A DNA stretch of 64,000 nt from Janthinobacterium lividum. Lineage in GTDB: Bacteria > Pseudomonadota > Gammaproteobacteria > Burkholderiales > Burkholderiaceae_D. The translations under genes were made by a program, and so were the position numbers. Shown here piece after piece: positions 26,901 to 36,431 of the stretch. The DNA lies in contig NZ_CP075583.1 of the NCBI RefSeq assembly GCF_023509035.1, positions 2,480,001 through 2,544,000 on the forward strand, in the 5' to 3' direction. The notes below the pieces were generated by a model. The model was given only the letters and a program-made list of their open reading frames with translations. It made no database searches and was not told where the DNA came from. Each line of letters begins with the position of its first letter. Position 1 is the stretch's first letter.

Positions 26901-28934
26901 ATGAAAATAGATGACCTGGCCTCGAAACACGATCAAGCAAAGATTTTCAACCTGGAATACGAGTTTCGCATCAACCGGCTGAAACTCGATTACATCACCC
27001 TGGCCGATGTCCGGCCGGCCGGCAGCGACCTGGAACAACTGGCCGGGGAGCACCAGGCGGGCATCGCCGCCCTGCGCAGCTTCGTCGCCGGCAATTTTAC
27101 GCATTTCAATGCCGCAAGCTGTTCCTCGCTCAGCTGCATCCCCACGCGGGCGCTCGGCGACGACGAGCGCTACCTGCACCGCATCTGGATGGGCGGGCCG
27201 TTGCCAGCCATCGCCTGTGAGGCGATCCAGCAGTGGGGCGCGGCGCTGGAAGAGGTGCTGCACAATGGCGGCGCGCCTTATGTCTCCATCCTGTGGGTCT
27301 GGGATGCGCAGCAGCTGCGCGATGACGAGCGCTTCAGCCCCACGGGCGGCGCCGGGCGCTACACGATAGGCCGCTATGCCATCGGCGGCACGACCCTGCA
27401 TATCAACTCGCTGCGGGCGCTGGCGCTGGACTTCGCGCCGGCACGCTTCGATATCCTCGATACCCTGCATACGCAGCGCTATTTCGCCACCTTGTCCGAT
27501 TATTTCCGCATCCTCATCATGTGCGAATACGGCGGCATGTATATGGATGTCGATACGATCCCGCATAATCCCGCGACGATTTTCCTGATGAAGCCGGAAG
27601 TGCCCGATTATTTCCAGCGCAGGGAAGGCGAGGGCGAAGAGCGCCAGCATGTCAGCTGGATGAATCTGTTTCTCGATGAAACGGGCATGCTGATCGCCAA
27701 GAAGAACGACGCCGCGCTGCGTGTGATCCAGCGCAATGTGAACCTCGCCTATGCAGGCATCGATGCGCAGATCCCCCGTTCCTGCCCGCAATTCGAGGCG
27801 CAGCTGTTTGGCCAGTTCTATGCCGAATGGAAGAAAAACCTTGGCGTGACCCTGCTCAGCCATGCCGAGTTTTACCAGCGCTACTGCGTGCTGTATGACG
27901 GCGCGCGGGAAGCGGTGGTGGGCGGCATCCGCGGCATGCGCTTGCTGGACGATATCATTACCGACATACACATCCCGCTTAGCGACGAGGAACGGCGCGC
28001 GTACGCCCGCTGCGTCGCCAGGCTAGCCGAGATCGGCTGGCAACTCGACGATCCTTTGAGCTTGCCCGACATCGTCGACGTGTTCGACATTGAGGAAGTG
28101 CCGCGCATGGCGTATGCGGCCCAGCTGCGGGCGGACATCGATCATTTTCACTATTACTCGGTGCTGTCGGACGACCCGCAGCTGGACCGCGTGAATGCCG
28201 TCTTTTGCCGCTACCTGCTGGCCCACCGTTCGCAGCATATTGCCGTCGGTAATTTCTGGCGTCCCACCGTGGGGCGCCACGGCAGCCGCATGCCGGCCAT
28301 CAACGATGTAGCCCTGTCCGGTGACGAGGCGCAGGCGGGCTTGCTGTCGCATGCGCCGCTCAAGCTGGTGGCGGGTGAACGGCTGGGTGACGAGGTGAAG
28401 AACCGCATGGCGAAACTGCTGTTTGCCACTAGCTACCTCGAATATTGCTCGTTCGGCAATAAACTCAATCTGCAGTTCGTCGAATTGCAGCGGCGGCAAA
28501 ACATCGACCCATATCTGGCGCACATCCACGGCCTGCATGACGAGGACGACCGTTTCATCGGCTTTTTCACGGCCGCGACGATGGCGGAGTTCCAGGCCTG
28601 CGGCGCCGTGTCCTATTACCGCGACGACATGAAGGCGCTCGATGATGCGTATGACGCCTTCGTGCTCGCGCATGCGCGCGCCGATGACTGTTTCGTCAGC
28701 AGCCTGGCCATCGACGAGAAATACCGGGGCCAGGGCCTGTTCCGGCAGATGTTCCATGAAATTCGCGACCTGGCTGGCCGCAAGGGCTGTGCGCGCATCA
28801 CCCTGACGGTGTGGGAAAAGAGCGAAGCGCTGCAAGTGTATCTGCACAAGGGTTTTCGCAGCGTGGGCACGTTCGACTATGCCTACAGCCTGTTCTATGA
28901 CCGCCTGCACTTCCTCGTGTATGAAGGTAACTGA
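26901..28934 (+). CDS. TcdA/TcdB-like glycosyltransferase fused to a GNAT acetyltransferase
   Basis: This is a 677-aa protein with no signal peptide. The N-terminal half (about 85-330) has a GT-A fold signature as in large clostridial toxins and GT32/GT44 enzymes: YLHRIWMGGPLP, then TLSDYFRILIMCEYGGMYMD, with the metal-binding DVD at residues 216-218. The C-terminal part (about 590-677) is a GNAT domain with SLAIDEKYRGQGLFRQMF (acetyl-CoA loop) and VYLHKGFRSVGTF. The middle (330-590) is not recognised. The union of a toxin-like sugar transferase and an acetyltransferase in one chain is unusual. It follows an MFS exporter gene. It could modify a secreted metabolite, a surface glycan or a protein. 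Domain calls are firm; function is open. Confidence 0.8.
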   Translation: MKIDDLASKHDQAKIFNLEYEFRINRLKLDYITLADVRPAGSDLEQLAGEHQAGIAALRSFVAGNFTHFNAASCSSLSCIPTRALGDDERYLHRIWMGGPLPAIACEAIQQWGAALEEVLHNGGAPYVSILWVWDAQQLRDDERFSPTGGAGRYTIGRYAIGGTTLHINSLRALALDFAPARFDILDTLHTQRYFATLSDYFRILIMCEYGGMYMDVDTIPHNPATIFLMKPEVPDYFQRREGEGEERQHVSWMNLFLDETGMLIAKKNDAALRVIQRNVNLAYAGIDAQIPRSCPQFEAQLFGQFYAEWKKNLGVTLLSHAEFYQRYCVLYDGAREAVVGGIRGMRLLDDIITDIHIPLSDEERRAYARCVARLAEIGWQLDDPLSLPDIVDVFDIEEVPRMAYAAQLRADIDHFHYYSVLSDDPQLDRVNAVFCRYLLAHRSQHIAVGNFWRPTVGRHGSRMPAINDVALSGDEAQAGLLSHAPLKLVAGERLGDEVKNRMAKLLFATSYLEYCSFGNKLNLQFVELQRRQNIDPYLAHIHGLHDEDDRFIGFFTAATMAEFQACGAVSYYRDDMKALDDAYDAFVLAHARADDCFVSSLAIDEKYRGQGLFRQMFHEIRDLAGRKGCARITLTVWEKSEALQVYLHKGFRSVGTFDYAYSLFYDRLHFLVYEGN

Positions 28935-28986
28935 AGGGGAAATCGAGGGGTAACAGGGGCGGCCGGCAGCCGCCCCGTGCAGCGTC

Positions 28987-30252
28987 TTACAGGGCCAGGA
29001 AGGCCAGGCCCGCCACGGCTGTCGGCAGCAGGGCGCCCGCCAGCAGGCCGACGGCGCTGATCGATTCATCCTTGAAGCCGCGGCGCAGCAGGGCCACGCC
29101 GGCCGGGTTCGGCGCATTGGCGATAACGGTCAGGCCACCGCCGGCCACGGCGCCTGCCATCAGCATGTATTTCGCTTCGTCCGTCATGCCGACGATCAGC
29201 GAACCGAGGTAGGTCAGGGCCGCATTGTCGGTAATCGCCGTCAAGCCCAGGGCGCCGAAGAACAGGGCCAGCGGTTTCAGGCTGGAGACGATGGGCTGCA
29301 GCCACCATTGCTGCATGCCGCCCAGTACCACCAGGCCGCCGAGGAAGAAGCCGACCAATAAACCTTCCTTCAGGATCAGGGGGCTTTGATAGCGCTCATA
29401 CGCTTGCACGAAGCCGAGGAAGAACAGGAACAGGCCGATGAACAGCACGGGATGGTGCGCCAGGGTGACCACGCCTGCCAGCACGATCATGTGCACCAGG
29501 CTGACGGCCAGCGGCACTTTTGGCGCTTCCACTTCGCCGGCCTTCGGCTTGATATCGGAGGTGTTGCTGTGCAGGTATTTGCGCAGCAGGATGCTCACGC
29601 CCGTGGCGTTGACGAGCACGGCGATGGCCGCCTTCCAGCCGAAATGGCTGGCCATGTAGGCGCTATCCCAGTTCCACGTGGTGGCCACCATCAGCACGGG
29701 CGGCGCCGCGTACGAAGTGAGGGTGCCGCCGATGGAGACGTTGACGAAGAGCACGCCCAGCGCGCCGTATTTCAGCCATTCAGGAATGCCCGGGCGGAAG
29801 ATTTGCGGCGCCAGCATCAGCGCGGCCAGGGTCATGGCGGCCGGCTCCGTGATCAAGGAACCCGTCAGGGGCACGAGCGCCAGGCCCAGCCAGACGAGGG
29901 CCAGTTCCGTGCGCAGCGGCATGACGCGCGCCACGCCTTTGAGCAGGCGCTGCACGGCGTCAAGCACGGGGCGTGAGGCGGCCACGACCATGACGACAAA
30001 GACAAACAGCGGTTCCGTGTACTGGCGCGACTCGGCATACTCGATGGCCGCATCGCCGCCCGAGACAAAGGCCATGATGATGATCAAAATGAAGGCCCAG
30101 AAGCCGAACACGACTTCCACTTCGCCCAGCAAGTGCAGCAGGCCTGCATGGCGGGGATGGCGCCGCGATAATGTTTCAAACGACTTGGCGGCGAAGGTGT
30201 GGATGAGCGCAAGGCCGAAGACGATGGCGCTGATGATGTGGATGGTGGTCAA
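28987..30252 (-). CDS. putative Na+/H+ antiporter (Na_H_antiport_3-type)
   Basis: This 421-aa polytopic protein starts from a TTG at 30252 preceded by AAGGA at proper spacing (MTTIHIISAIVFGLALIHTF). About 11 hydrophobic segments are seen. Features of the family are ASRPVLDAVQRLLKG, LVPLTGSLITEPAAMTLAALM, NVSIGGTLTSYAAPPVL and ITDNAALTYLGSLIVGM, with conserved polar residues in membrane helices. It is related to the ion transporter superfamily that includes NhaD/CitM. Cation/proton exchange is inferred from the family. The gene is divergent from imuA, with the LexA box lying between them. Confidence 0.85.
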   Translation of the reverse strand: MTTIHIISAIVFGLALIHTFAAKSFETLSRRHPRHAGLLHLLGEVEVVFGFWAFILIIIMAFVSGGDAAIEYAESRQYTEPLFVFVVMVVAASRPVLDAVQRLLKGVARVMPLRTELALVWLGLALVPLTGSLITEPAAMTLAALMLAPQIFRPGIPEWLKYGALGVLFVNVSIGGTLTSYAAPPVLMVATTWNWDSAYMASHFGWKAAIAVLVNATGVSILLRKYLHSNTSDIKPKAGEVEAPKVPLAVSLVHMIVLAGVVTLAHHPVLFIGLFLFFLGFVQAYERYQSPLILKEGLLVGFFLGGLVVLGGMQQWWLQPIVSSLKPLALFFGALGLTAITDNAALTYLGSLIVGMTDEAKYMLMAGAVAGGGLTVIANAPNPAGVALLRRGFKDESISAVGLLAGALLPTAVAGLAFLAL

Positions 30253-30419
30253 ATGCGTTTCCTTATGGACGGAGGAGGCCGACTGGTACGTTGCCAGGCG
30301 GTAAGGAGAGTGCTTATGGTACAGCAATCGATGCCAAAAACGGGGTTTTTCGGACATGGCGGGACGGCCTCCGGGGAAGCGTCGAGCAGATAAGCCTTGC
30401 CAAAAGCGGGGCTGGATAG

Positions 30420-30439
30420 TACTGTATATGCATACAGTA
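30420..30439 (+). promoter_or_regulatory. LexA (SOS) box of imuA-imuB
   Basis: The palindrome CTGTATATGCATACAG (core 30422-30437) matches the LexA consensus CTG-N10-CAG with the usual flanking TA. It is 16 bases before the imuA start. DNA damage should therefore induce imuA-imuB. A second box lies before dnaE2. Confidence 0.93.
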
Positions 30440-30455
30440 TTTATCTCTCTAGCCA

Positions 30456-31169
30456 ATGATGCAACATTCCAAATTGATGGCCTCGCCGGAAGCCTTGCAC
30501 CCGTCTTTATGGCGCGCATCGCAGCTGGGGCAGGGCGCCATGCGCTGCCTGGACACGGGCTTTGCCGCCCTGTCCGCGCAGTTGCCCGGCGGCGGCTGGC
30601 CCAGCGGCAGCCTCATCGATCTGCTGGTGCAGCAGCCGGGCAGCGGCGAATTGCGCCTGCTGGCGCCCGCGCTGGCGCAGTTGCCGGGCTTGCCCATCGT
30701 GCTGCTGCAACCACCGCACCCGCCGCAGGCGCTGGCCCTGGCCGCGCAGGGTTTGGCGCCGTCGCAACTGCTGTGGATAAAGAGCGCCGGCAGCAAGGAT
30801 GCCTTGTGGGCGGCGGAAAACATCTTGCGTAGTGGCACGTGCGGCGCCTTGCTGTTCTGGCAATCGCATGTGCGCGCCGACAGCCTGCGCCGCCTGCACC
30901 TGGCCGCGCAAAGCGGCAACACCCTGTTCTGCATGCTGCGCCCCTTGCATGGCGCGCAGGATGCGTCGCCTGCGCCGTTGCGCCTGTCCGTGCGCCCGGC
31001 CGCCGGCGGCATCGAGATCGGCTTCATCAAGCGCCGGGGACCGCAGCGCGACGCGCCCCTATTCCTGCCCCTGCAACCTCCTTCTTTACTGCTGCGTCAT
31101 GCGACTCTGGATCGGCCTGTGCCTACCCCGGCTCCCGCTCGAAGTGTTTTGCCCGCGCTGGTCGGCTGA
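30456..31169 (+). CDS. imuA: ImuA, SOS mutagenesis accessory protein
   Basis: This 237-aa RecA-like cell-division-inhibitor/SulA-related protein is the first subunit of the ImuA-ImuB-DnaE2 mutasome. Recognised stretches are LPGGGWPSGSLIDLLVQ, LAQLPGLPIVLLQPPHP, LLWIKSAGSKDALWAAE and GTCGALLFWQSHVRADSLRR, as in Burkholderiales ImuA. The C-terminal 24 codons overlap the start of imuB. The LexA box directly upstream makes it SOS-inducible. Two consecutive ATG codons could start it. Confidence 0.92.
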   Translation: MMQHSKLMASPEALHPSLWRASQLGQGAMRCLDTGFAALSAQLPGGGWPSGSLIDLLVQQPGSGELRLLAPALAQLPGLPIVLLQPPHPPQALALAAQGLAPSQLLWIKSAGSKDALWAAENILRSGTCGALLFWQSHVRADSLRRLHLAAQSGNTLFCMLRPLHGAQDASPAPLRLSVRPAAGGIEIGFIKRRGPQRDAPLFLPLQPPSLLLRHATLDRPVPTPAPARSVLPALVG

Positions 31170-32584
31170 TATTCTCGGCGTGGTGCTGGAGCAGGAGCAA
31201 GTGATGGCCCTGTCGCCGCTGGCGCGGGCGGCCGGCATCCGGCCGGGCATGCGCCGCGCGGGCGCGCTGATGCTGGCGCCGCAGGCGCGCTTGCACGAAC
31301 GTTCCCTGGAGCTGGAAGCGCAAGCCCTGCAAGCGGTGGCGCTGGCGCTGCTGCAGTATTCTCCGCTGGTGGCGCAGGGCGAGGAAGCAACTCTGCTGGT
31401 CGATGCGGGCGCCAGCCTGCGCCTGTTCGGCGGCGTGCGCGCCCTGTGCCGGCAGATCGCGGCCAGCTTGCGCGCGCTCGGCTACACGGCCCAGCTGTCG
31501 TGCGCTCCCACGGCGCGCGGCGCCTGGCTGCTGGCGCGCGCCGGTACGCGCCGGGGCCGCGTGCTGCGCATGGATAGTCTCGTGCGCCGTCTCGACCGCC
31601 TGCCGTGCGCCTTGCTGCCGCCCGCGCGACCCTGGCTCGACTGGTTCGAGGGCATCGGTTGCCGTACCCTGGGGCAATTGCGCCACTTGCCCCGGCCCGG
31701 CTTGCAGCGTCGCTGCGGCGGGGCCTTGCTGGACATGCTCGACGAGGCGCATGGCCACAGCACGGAATTGTTCGTGTGGCTCGAAGCCCCCCACGTTCCG
31801 CGCCAGCCTGGAATTGTTCGACCGCGTGGAGCACGCCGACGCGCTGCTGTTCGGTGCGCGCCGGCTGCTGCAGCAAATGACGGGCTGGCTGTGTGCGCGG
31901 CAATTCGCCGTCGAGCGCATACAACTGCTGTTGGCGCACGAGCGGGGCAGGGTGGCGCGCCCGCCCACCGTCATCGACCTGGCGCTGGGAGAAGCCGTCT
32001 GGCGCGACGAGCACCTGGTGCGCTTGCTCAAGGAGCGCCTGGCGCAGCTGGCGCTGGACGCACCCGTGATCGGCCTGACCCTGGAAGCGCTGCAGGTGCA
32101 GCCCATGGCGCCGCCCAGCGACACCTTGTTTCCCGAGCCGGGCGGCACGCCGCAAGAGCGCCAGCGCTTGCTGGAATTCCTGGTGGCGCGCCTGGGCGCC
32201 GAGAATGTCTTGCAGGCCGCGCCGCGCGCCGATTACCGCCCCGAAGCGGCCAACCAGTGGCTGCCGCTGCCGGCCAAGCCCGGCGGCAAGAGCGCGTTGC
32301 CGGACTTGCCGCCCGGCTTGCCCGGCATGCCCCGTCCCGGCTGGCTGCTGGCCCAGCCCATCGCCCTGCTGATGCGCGAGCACCGGCCGTTCTATGGCTC
32401 GCCTTTGAAAATGGTCTCCGTCGCCGAGCGCATCGAGGCGGGCTGGTGGGGGCAGTCGCAGGCGCGCGATTATTTCATCGCCGAAGGCCTCGACCACGCC
32501 CACTACTGGGTCTACCGCGAACGCATCGCCGGCAGCGGGGAAGCGGCCGCGCCGCGCTGGTTTTTGCATGGCCTGTTTGGCTGA
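31099..32584 (+). pseudogene. imuB: ImuB, inactive Y-family polymerase homologue, interrupted by a frameshift
   Basis: ImuB links DnaE2 to the beta clamp in SOS mutagenesis. The start MRLWIGLCLPRLPLEVFCPR is followed by Y-family-like sequence (EGEEATLLVDAGASLRLFG replaced by QGEEATLLVDAGASLRLFGG here) to TELFVWLEAP. The frame is then lost at a run of six C (31787-31792). The rest, from FRASLELFDRVEHADALLFG to YRERIAGSGEAAAPRWFLHG, continues in another frame to 32584. Five C (LEAPTFRASLEL) or eight would restore it. The restored protein is about 494 aa. Y-family catalytic carboxylates are absent, as expected for ImuB. It is probably a homopolymer error, because imuA and dnaE2 are intact. Confidence 0.88.
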
Positions 32585-32680
32585 AGGGAGGCGGCCAAAC
32601 AGGCGCTGTCCTGCTGAAACTGCCATGCTTGGCTATACTGGCTTTCTTGCGCCGCGTCATACACATCAATAAGGATTTTC

Positions 32681-33385
32681 ATGCCCCAACTTTCCGACTT
32701 TCCCATCACCGAGAAATGGCCTGCCCGGCATCCCGAGCGCCTGCAGCTGTACTCGCTGCCGACGCCGAACGGCATCAAGGTCTCCATCCTGCTGGAAGAG
32801 CTGGGCCTGGCGTACGAGCCGCACCTGGTCAGCTTCGAGCAGAACGATCAGCTGTCGCCCGCCTTCCTGTCCCTCAATCCGAACAACAAGATTCCCGCCA
32901 TCCTCGACCCGAACGGTCCCGACGGCAAGCCGCTGGCCCTGTTCGAATCGGGCGCCATCCTGCTGTACCTGGCCGAAAAAACGGGCAGGTTCATCCCCCA
33001 GGACGCGGGCCTGCGCTATGAAACGATACAGTGGCTGATGTTCCAGATGGGCGGTATCGGCCCCATGTTTGGCCAGGTGGGATTCTTCCACAAGTTCGCC
33101 GGCAAGGACTACGAGGACAAGCGTCCGCTGGAGCGCTATCTCGGCGAGGCCAGGCGCCTGCTGGGCGTGCTCGAGCAGCGCCTGCAGGGCCGCGACTGGA
33201 TCATGGGCGGACAGTACACGATTGCCGACATCGCCATCTTCCCGTGGGTGCGCTGCCTGGTGGGCTTTTATGGCGCCGGCGATCTCGTCGGGTTCCACAA
33301 CTTCCCCAACGTGCAGCGCGTACTGGAAGCGTTTCTTGCCCGTCCTGCAGTCGTCAAAGGATTGGACATACCGAAGCGCGGTTAA
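32681..33385 (+). CDS. glutathione S-transferase (YfcG/YghU-like)
   Basis: This 234-aa soluble enzyme has an N-terminal thioredoxin-like domain (YSLPTPNGIKVSILLEELG, then NPNNKIPAILDPNGPDG and LFESGAILLYLAEKTG) and a C-terminal helical domain with the cap DWIMGGQYTIADIAIFPW. The TPN in the active-site loop is typical of YfcG/YghU proteins that act as disulfide-bond reductases with two bound glutathiones. It lies 96 bases after imuB in the same direction, but has its own leader and no LexA box of its own. Its substrate is unknown. Confidence 0.92.
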   Translation: MPQLSDFPITEKWPARHPERLQLYSLPTPNGIKVSILLEELGLAYEPHLVSFEQNDQLSPAFLSLNPNNKIPAILDPNGPDGKPLALFESGAILLYLAEKTGRFIPQDAGLRYETIQWLMFQMGGIGPMFGQVGFFHKFAGKDYEDKRPLERYLGEARRLLGVLEQRLQGRDWIMGGQYTIADIAIFPWVRCLVGFYGAGDLVGFHNFPNVQRVLEAFLARPAVVKGLDIPKRG

Positions 33386-33465
33386 GGTTGAGCAACTGCG
33401 GCGACGGCCGGGCGGCGCTACAATGCGCCATCGGCCGCGCTGCGCGGCAGCTTTGATCTGAGACA

Positions 33466-34239
33466 ATGAAATCCACCCGGCAAGATTTTCCCGGCGCGCA
33501 CGGCCATGTGCTGGCGGCGCGGCTCGATGCGCCCGACGGCGCCATCCGCGCGTACGCGCTGTTCGCCCACTGTTTTACCTGCGGCAAGGATGTGCTGGCC
33601 GCGCGGCGCATCGCGCAAGGCTTGACGGAACACGGCATCGCCGTGCTGCGCTTTGATTTTGCGGGGCTGGGCGCCAGCGAAGGCGAGTTCGCCGCCACCA
33701 ATTTCTCGTCGAACGTGGACGACCTGGTCGCCGCCGCCGACTTTTTGCGGGCCAGACACGCTGCACCGCAATTGCTGATCGGCCATAGCCTGGGCGGCGC
33801 CGCCGTGCTGGCCGCTGCCGCGCAGGTGCCGGAAGCCACCGCCATTGCCACCCTGGCCGCCCCCAGCACGCCCGCGTATGTGACGCGCATGTTCAGCGAC
33901 CACCTCGAGAAAATTGCCGCCGAAGGCGAAGCGCTGGTGCAGCTGGAAGGGCGGCCCTTCCGCATCCGCCAGCAATTCGTCGACGACGCGGGCAGCCACA
34001 GCTTAAAAGAGCACATCGCCGGCCTGCGCCGCGCCCTGCTGGTGATGCACGCGCCGAACGACACGACAGTGAGCTTATCGAATGCAATGGAGATATTTAC
34101 GGCAGCCAAGCACCCGAAAAGTTTCGTTTCGCTCGACGATGCCGATCATCTGTTGACGGGGCGCGATGATGCGGCCTACGTTGCCAACGTGATCGCCGCG
34201 TGGAGCGTGCGCTATCTGCAGGCAGCGCCTACGCCATGA
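33466..34239 (+). CDS. alpha/beta hydrolase
   Basis: This 257-aa cytosolic hydrolase carries [20 protein letters not shown] (oxyanion-loop region), [16 protein letters not shown], the nucleophile elbow [16 protein letters not shown], the acid [15 protein letters not shown] and the His in SLDDADHLL. The FAHCFTC opening is characteristic of hydrolases that are often fused to an OsmC domain; here no OsmC domain follows. Specificity is unknown. Its 3' end overlaps the converging lipoprotein gene by 11 bases. Confidence 0.9.
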   Translation: MKSTRQDFPGAHGHVLAARLDAPDGAIRAYALFAHCFTCGKDVLAARRIAQGLTEHGIAVLRFDFAGLGASEGEFAATNFSSNVDDLVAAADFLRARHAAPQLLIGHSLGGAAVLAAAAQVPEATAIATLAAPSTPAYVTRMFSDHLEKIAAEGEALVQLEGRPFRIRQQFVDDAGSHSLKEHIAGLRRALLVMHAPNDTTVSLSNAMEIFTAAKHPKSFVSLDDADHLLTGRDDAAYVANVIAAWSVRYLQAAPTP

Positions 34240-35038
34240 GGCCCGCAGGCGCTGCCAGTTTTTTTCGGACCAGCAGAAATACGATGGCGCCCAGCGGCAG
34301 GGAGACGATGAAGGTCCAGGGCTGGTAGACGCTGGTGCCGGCGGCAACGCCAAACAGCTGGATGGCGATGGGCAGGAACATGTACTGTCCCGTCGCCCAG
34401 TTGAGCGACAGCTGGCCGAAACCGATGCTGATGAACAGCAACCAGGGCCATTTCCTGACGGTCAGCTTGCTGCGCAGGCATAACACCAGGGTCGACAGGA
34501 TCAGCAAGGGGGAGACGATGGCAGCGCCGAGCACTGCGTAGTGGAGCAGCGATTTTCCACGCAGCGTGAAGGTCGTTTGCTGTTCCAGCGATGCGGTCTG
34601 CGGCGCCACGCTCAAGCCCATGATGGTGGCGTCAGTGCCATATTTTCTCAGCACGATGGTGCTGATGATCCATTTTTCCGGATAGGCATATTCGAAGCTG
34701 ATACTCAACAATTGAGGCGCATCGCGCTGCTCGATGCGCTGGTAGCCCACGACCTTGACGGACTGGGGCTCGCCTGTGGGGAAGGCGGCGCTCAAGGTGG
34801 GCAGCGCCTGGCGGATCTGATCGCCGTTGTTCCCGGGCTCGGTTGCCATGCGTACATAGTCCAGCTGCTTTTCACGCAGCAGGTCGCTGTAATGCCGCGC
34901 CAGCTGCTGGTCTTGCAGCGGCACCTTCTGTTCAAAGTCCTTGATCAGGTCGGATTGCTGGCATCCGGCCAGCATGCAGAGCAGGAAGGGCAGGGCGCAG
35001 GTGCGTAGAAAGAGCAGGAACATGGGCAGAGGATGCAA
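34229..35038 (-). CDS. lipoprotein with C-terminal membrane segments, unknown function
   Basis: This 269-aa protein has a signal peptide with lipobox FLLCMLAGC (Cys near residue 26), a periplasmic region (27-165) and three hydrophobic segments near residues 166-188, 198-215 and 225-262. An inner-membrane protein with a lipidated N-terminus is implied, which is uncommon. I do not recognise a family. Codon use is a little less GC-rich than that of its neighbours. Starts at ATG 35038 or five codons later (MFLLFLRTC) are both possible. Confidence 0.7.
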   Translation of the reverse strand: MHPLPMFLLFLRTCALPFLLCMLAGCQQSDLIKDFEQKVPLQDQQLARHYSDLLREKQLDYVRMATEPGNNGDQIRQALPTLSAAFPTGEPQSVKVVGYQRIEQRDAPQLLSISFEYAYPEKWIISTIVLRKYGTDATIMGLSVAPQTASLEQQTTFTLRGKSLLHYAVLGAAIVSPLLILSTLVLCLRSKLTVRKWPWLLFISIGFGQLSLNWATGQYMFLPIAIQLFGVAAGTSVYQPWTFIVSLPLGAIVFLLVRKKLAAPAGLMA

Positions 35039-35107
35039 GGGGGCGATGAAAAACGCCGCCCCTGCAGTAGCAGGCGCGGCGCACGAGAGTGTTCAGGTGG
35101 AGAAGGC

Positions 35108-35458
35108 TCAGTCTTCGTCAAACTCTGCCGAAAGATCCTTCCAGCCCTTGCTCACGGCAAAGGCGGAAAATTCCTCGGGCGCTTCCAGGACGATCAGTTT
35201 CTTGTCTTGCAAGCCCAGGTCGCCATGGCCGAAGTCGGGGCCCACGTAGCCGAGGCTGCGCAGGCGGGCCAGGATGTGGCCGACCAGGGTCTTGTCCTTG
35301 CAGGCGCCCGCTTCGAGCGGGGCGGCGAAATCGACGTAGACGTCAATGATGCCGTAGCCTTCGTCGAAGATGCGGATGGCCTTGATGTCGTGGGCACGGC
35401 CGGAGCCGTCGGTGGCCTTGAAGGGGCCGCTGAGCTGGATGTCGGTGTCATTGTTCAT
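35108..35458 (-). CDS. hypothetical acidic cytosolic protein
   Basis: This 116-aa protein begins MNNDTDIQLSGPFKATDGSG. It is predicted to be soluble and acidic, with a strong alternating pattern (IKAIRIFDEGYGIIDVYVDF) and an acidic end (SAEFDED). I do not recognise a domain. The start is the ATG at 35458; a longer frame upstream has no supporting character. It precedes the lipoprotein gene by 69 bases in the same direction. Confidence 0.7.
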   Translation of the reverse strand: MNNDTDIQLSGPFKATDGSGRAHDIKAIRIFDEGYGIIDVYVDFAAPLEAGACKDKTLVGHILARLRSLGYVGPDFGHGDLGLQDKKLIVLEAPEEFSAFAVSKGWKDLSAEFDED

Positions 35459-35584
35459 GCCGCCAGCATACACCAAAAGCCGGCCCCGCATAGGGGATGC
35501 CATGCAAAATCCCCTCGGGCTGGCCGTGTAAAAATTTCTTACAAATTTAGCGCCGTCTGGGGCGCTTTTCGCCAATTTCAAGGC

Positions 35585-35612
35585 CTTGAAGACCGCTTGA
35601 TCGTCCTTAGAT
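35585..35612 (+). promoter_or_regulatory. sigma32-type heat-shock promoter
   Basis: CTTGAA, 14 bases, then CCTTAGAT matches the sigma32 (RpoH) consensus CTTGAA-N11-16-CCCCATNT: the -35 is perfect and the -10 matches 5 of the 7 specified bases. It lies 69 bases before the hsp20 start, which leaves a leader of about 60 nt that could fold over the AAGGA ribosome site. Confidence 0.6.
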
Positions 35613-35680
35613 TGGTAGCAGGCGGATGCTCACGGTGAGGTCCGCCCCTCTTATCGCTTCATTTGAAAAGGATATTTATT

Positions 35681-36157
35681 ATGCGTACTTTTGACCTTGC
35701 TCCCCTGTACCGTTCCGCCATTGGTTTTGACCGCCTGGCACAGTTGCTCAACGAACAGCGCGCCGATGCACAGCCCAGCTATCCGCCCTACAACATCGAA
35801 CTGGTGTCGGAAGATAAATACCGCATTGTGATGGCATTGGCCGGCTTCTCGCGCGAAGAAGTCGATATCATCGCGGAACGCGACTCGCTGCACGTCACGG
35901 GCCGCAAGCAGAAAGATGGCGTCGAGCGCACGTTCTTGCACCGCGGCATCGCCGCCCGTGATTTCGAACAGCGCTTCCAGTTGGCCAACCACGTGAAGGT
36001 CACGGGCGCCACGTTTGAAAACGGCATGCTGACCATCGACCTGGTGCGTGAAGTGCCGGAAGCGCTGAAACCGCGCAAGATCGAGATCGGCACCGGCAGC
36101 GACACCATCGCTACCGCTGCTAACGTGAATGCGCTGGAACAGCGTCAGGCAGCCTGA
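35681..36157 (+). CDS. Hsp20/IbpA-family small heat-shock protein
   Basis: This 158-aa ATP-independent holdase begins MRTFDLAPLYRSAIGFDRLA. The alpha-crystallin domain spans about residues 35-130, with PPYNIELVSEDKYRIVMALA, the strand SREEVDIIAERDSLHVTGRK and FENGMLTIDLVREVPE. The layout is that of enterobacterial IbpA/IbpB. It starts at 35681 after AAGGA. A sigma32-like promoter and a short structured leader precede it, so heat induction is likely. A strong hairpin follows. Confidence 0.93.
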   Translation: MRTFDLAPLYRSAIGFDRLAQLLNEQRADAQPSYPPYNIELVSEDKYRIVMALAGFSREEVDIIAERDSLHVTGRKQKDGVERTFLHRGIAARDFEQRFQLANHVKVTGATFENGMLTIDLVREVPEALKPRKIEIGTGSDTIATAANVNALEQRQAA

Positions 36158-36193
36158 GCTGAGCTGATTTCGGCGCCACGCGCTGGCATAGGC

Positions 36194-36249
36194 GGGAGGG
36201 GGTAGCCCCTCCCCATGCAGTAAAATACTGGCCGGTTGATCCGGCCAGT
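36194..36249. terminator. two consecutive hairpins after hsp20
   Basis: GGGAGGGG and CCCCTCCC form an 8-bp stem (36194-36213), and ACTGGCCGG and CCGGCCAGT form a 9-bp stem (36227-36249). Neither is followed by a clear T-run. They probably end or protect the hsp20 message before degP. Confidence 0.55.
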
Positions 36250-36431
36250 GTCACGTCCAGAGCCCGTTCGGGTTCTTCATGGTCCGCCATGCAAGGTGCG
36301 CGCGGCGCGCAAGATTAAACCATGCTTAAAGGCGCAAATGCCTGTTTCCAAACGGAAAAATGTTAAGCACCGCCTAAGACTCGTGGCCCACTATTGCATA
36401 CATCAAAATCTCATTGAATGAGGAGCAATTC

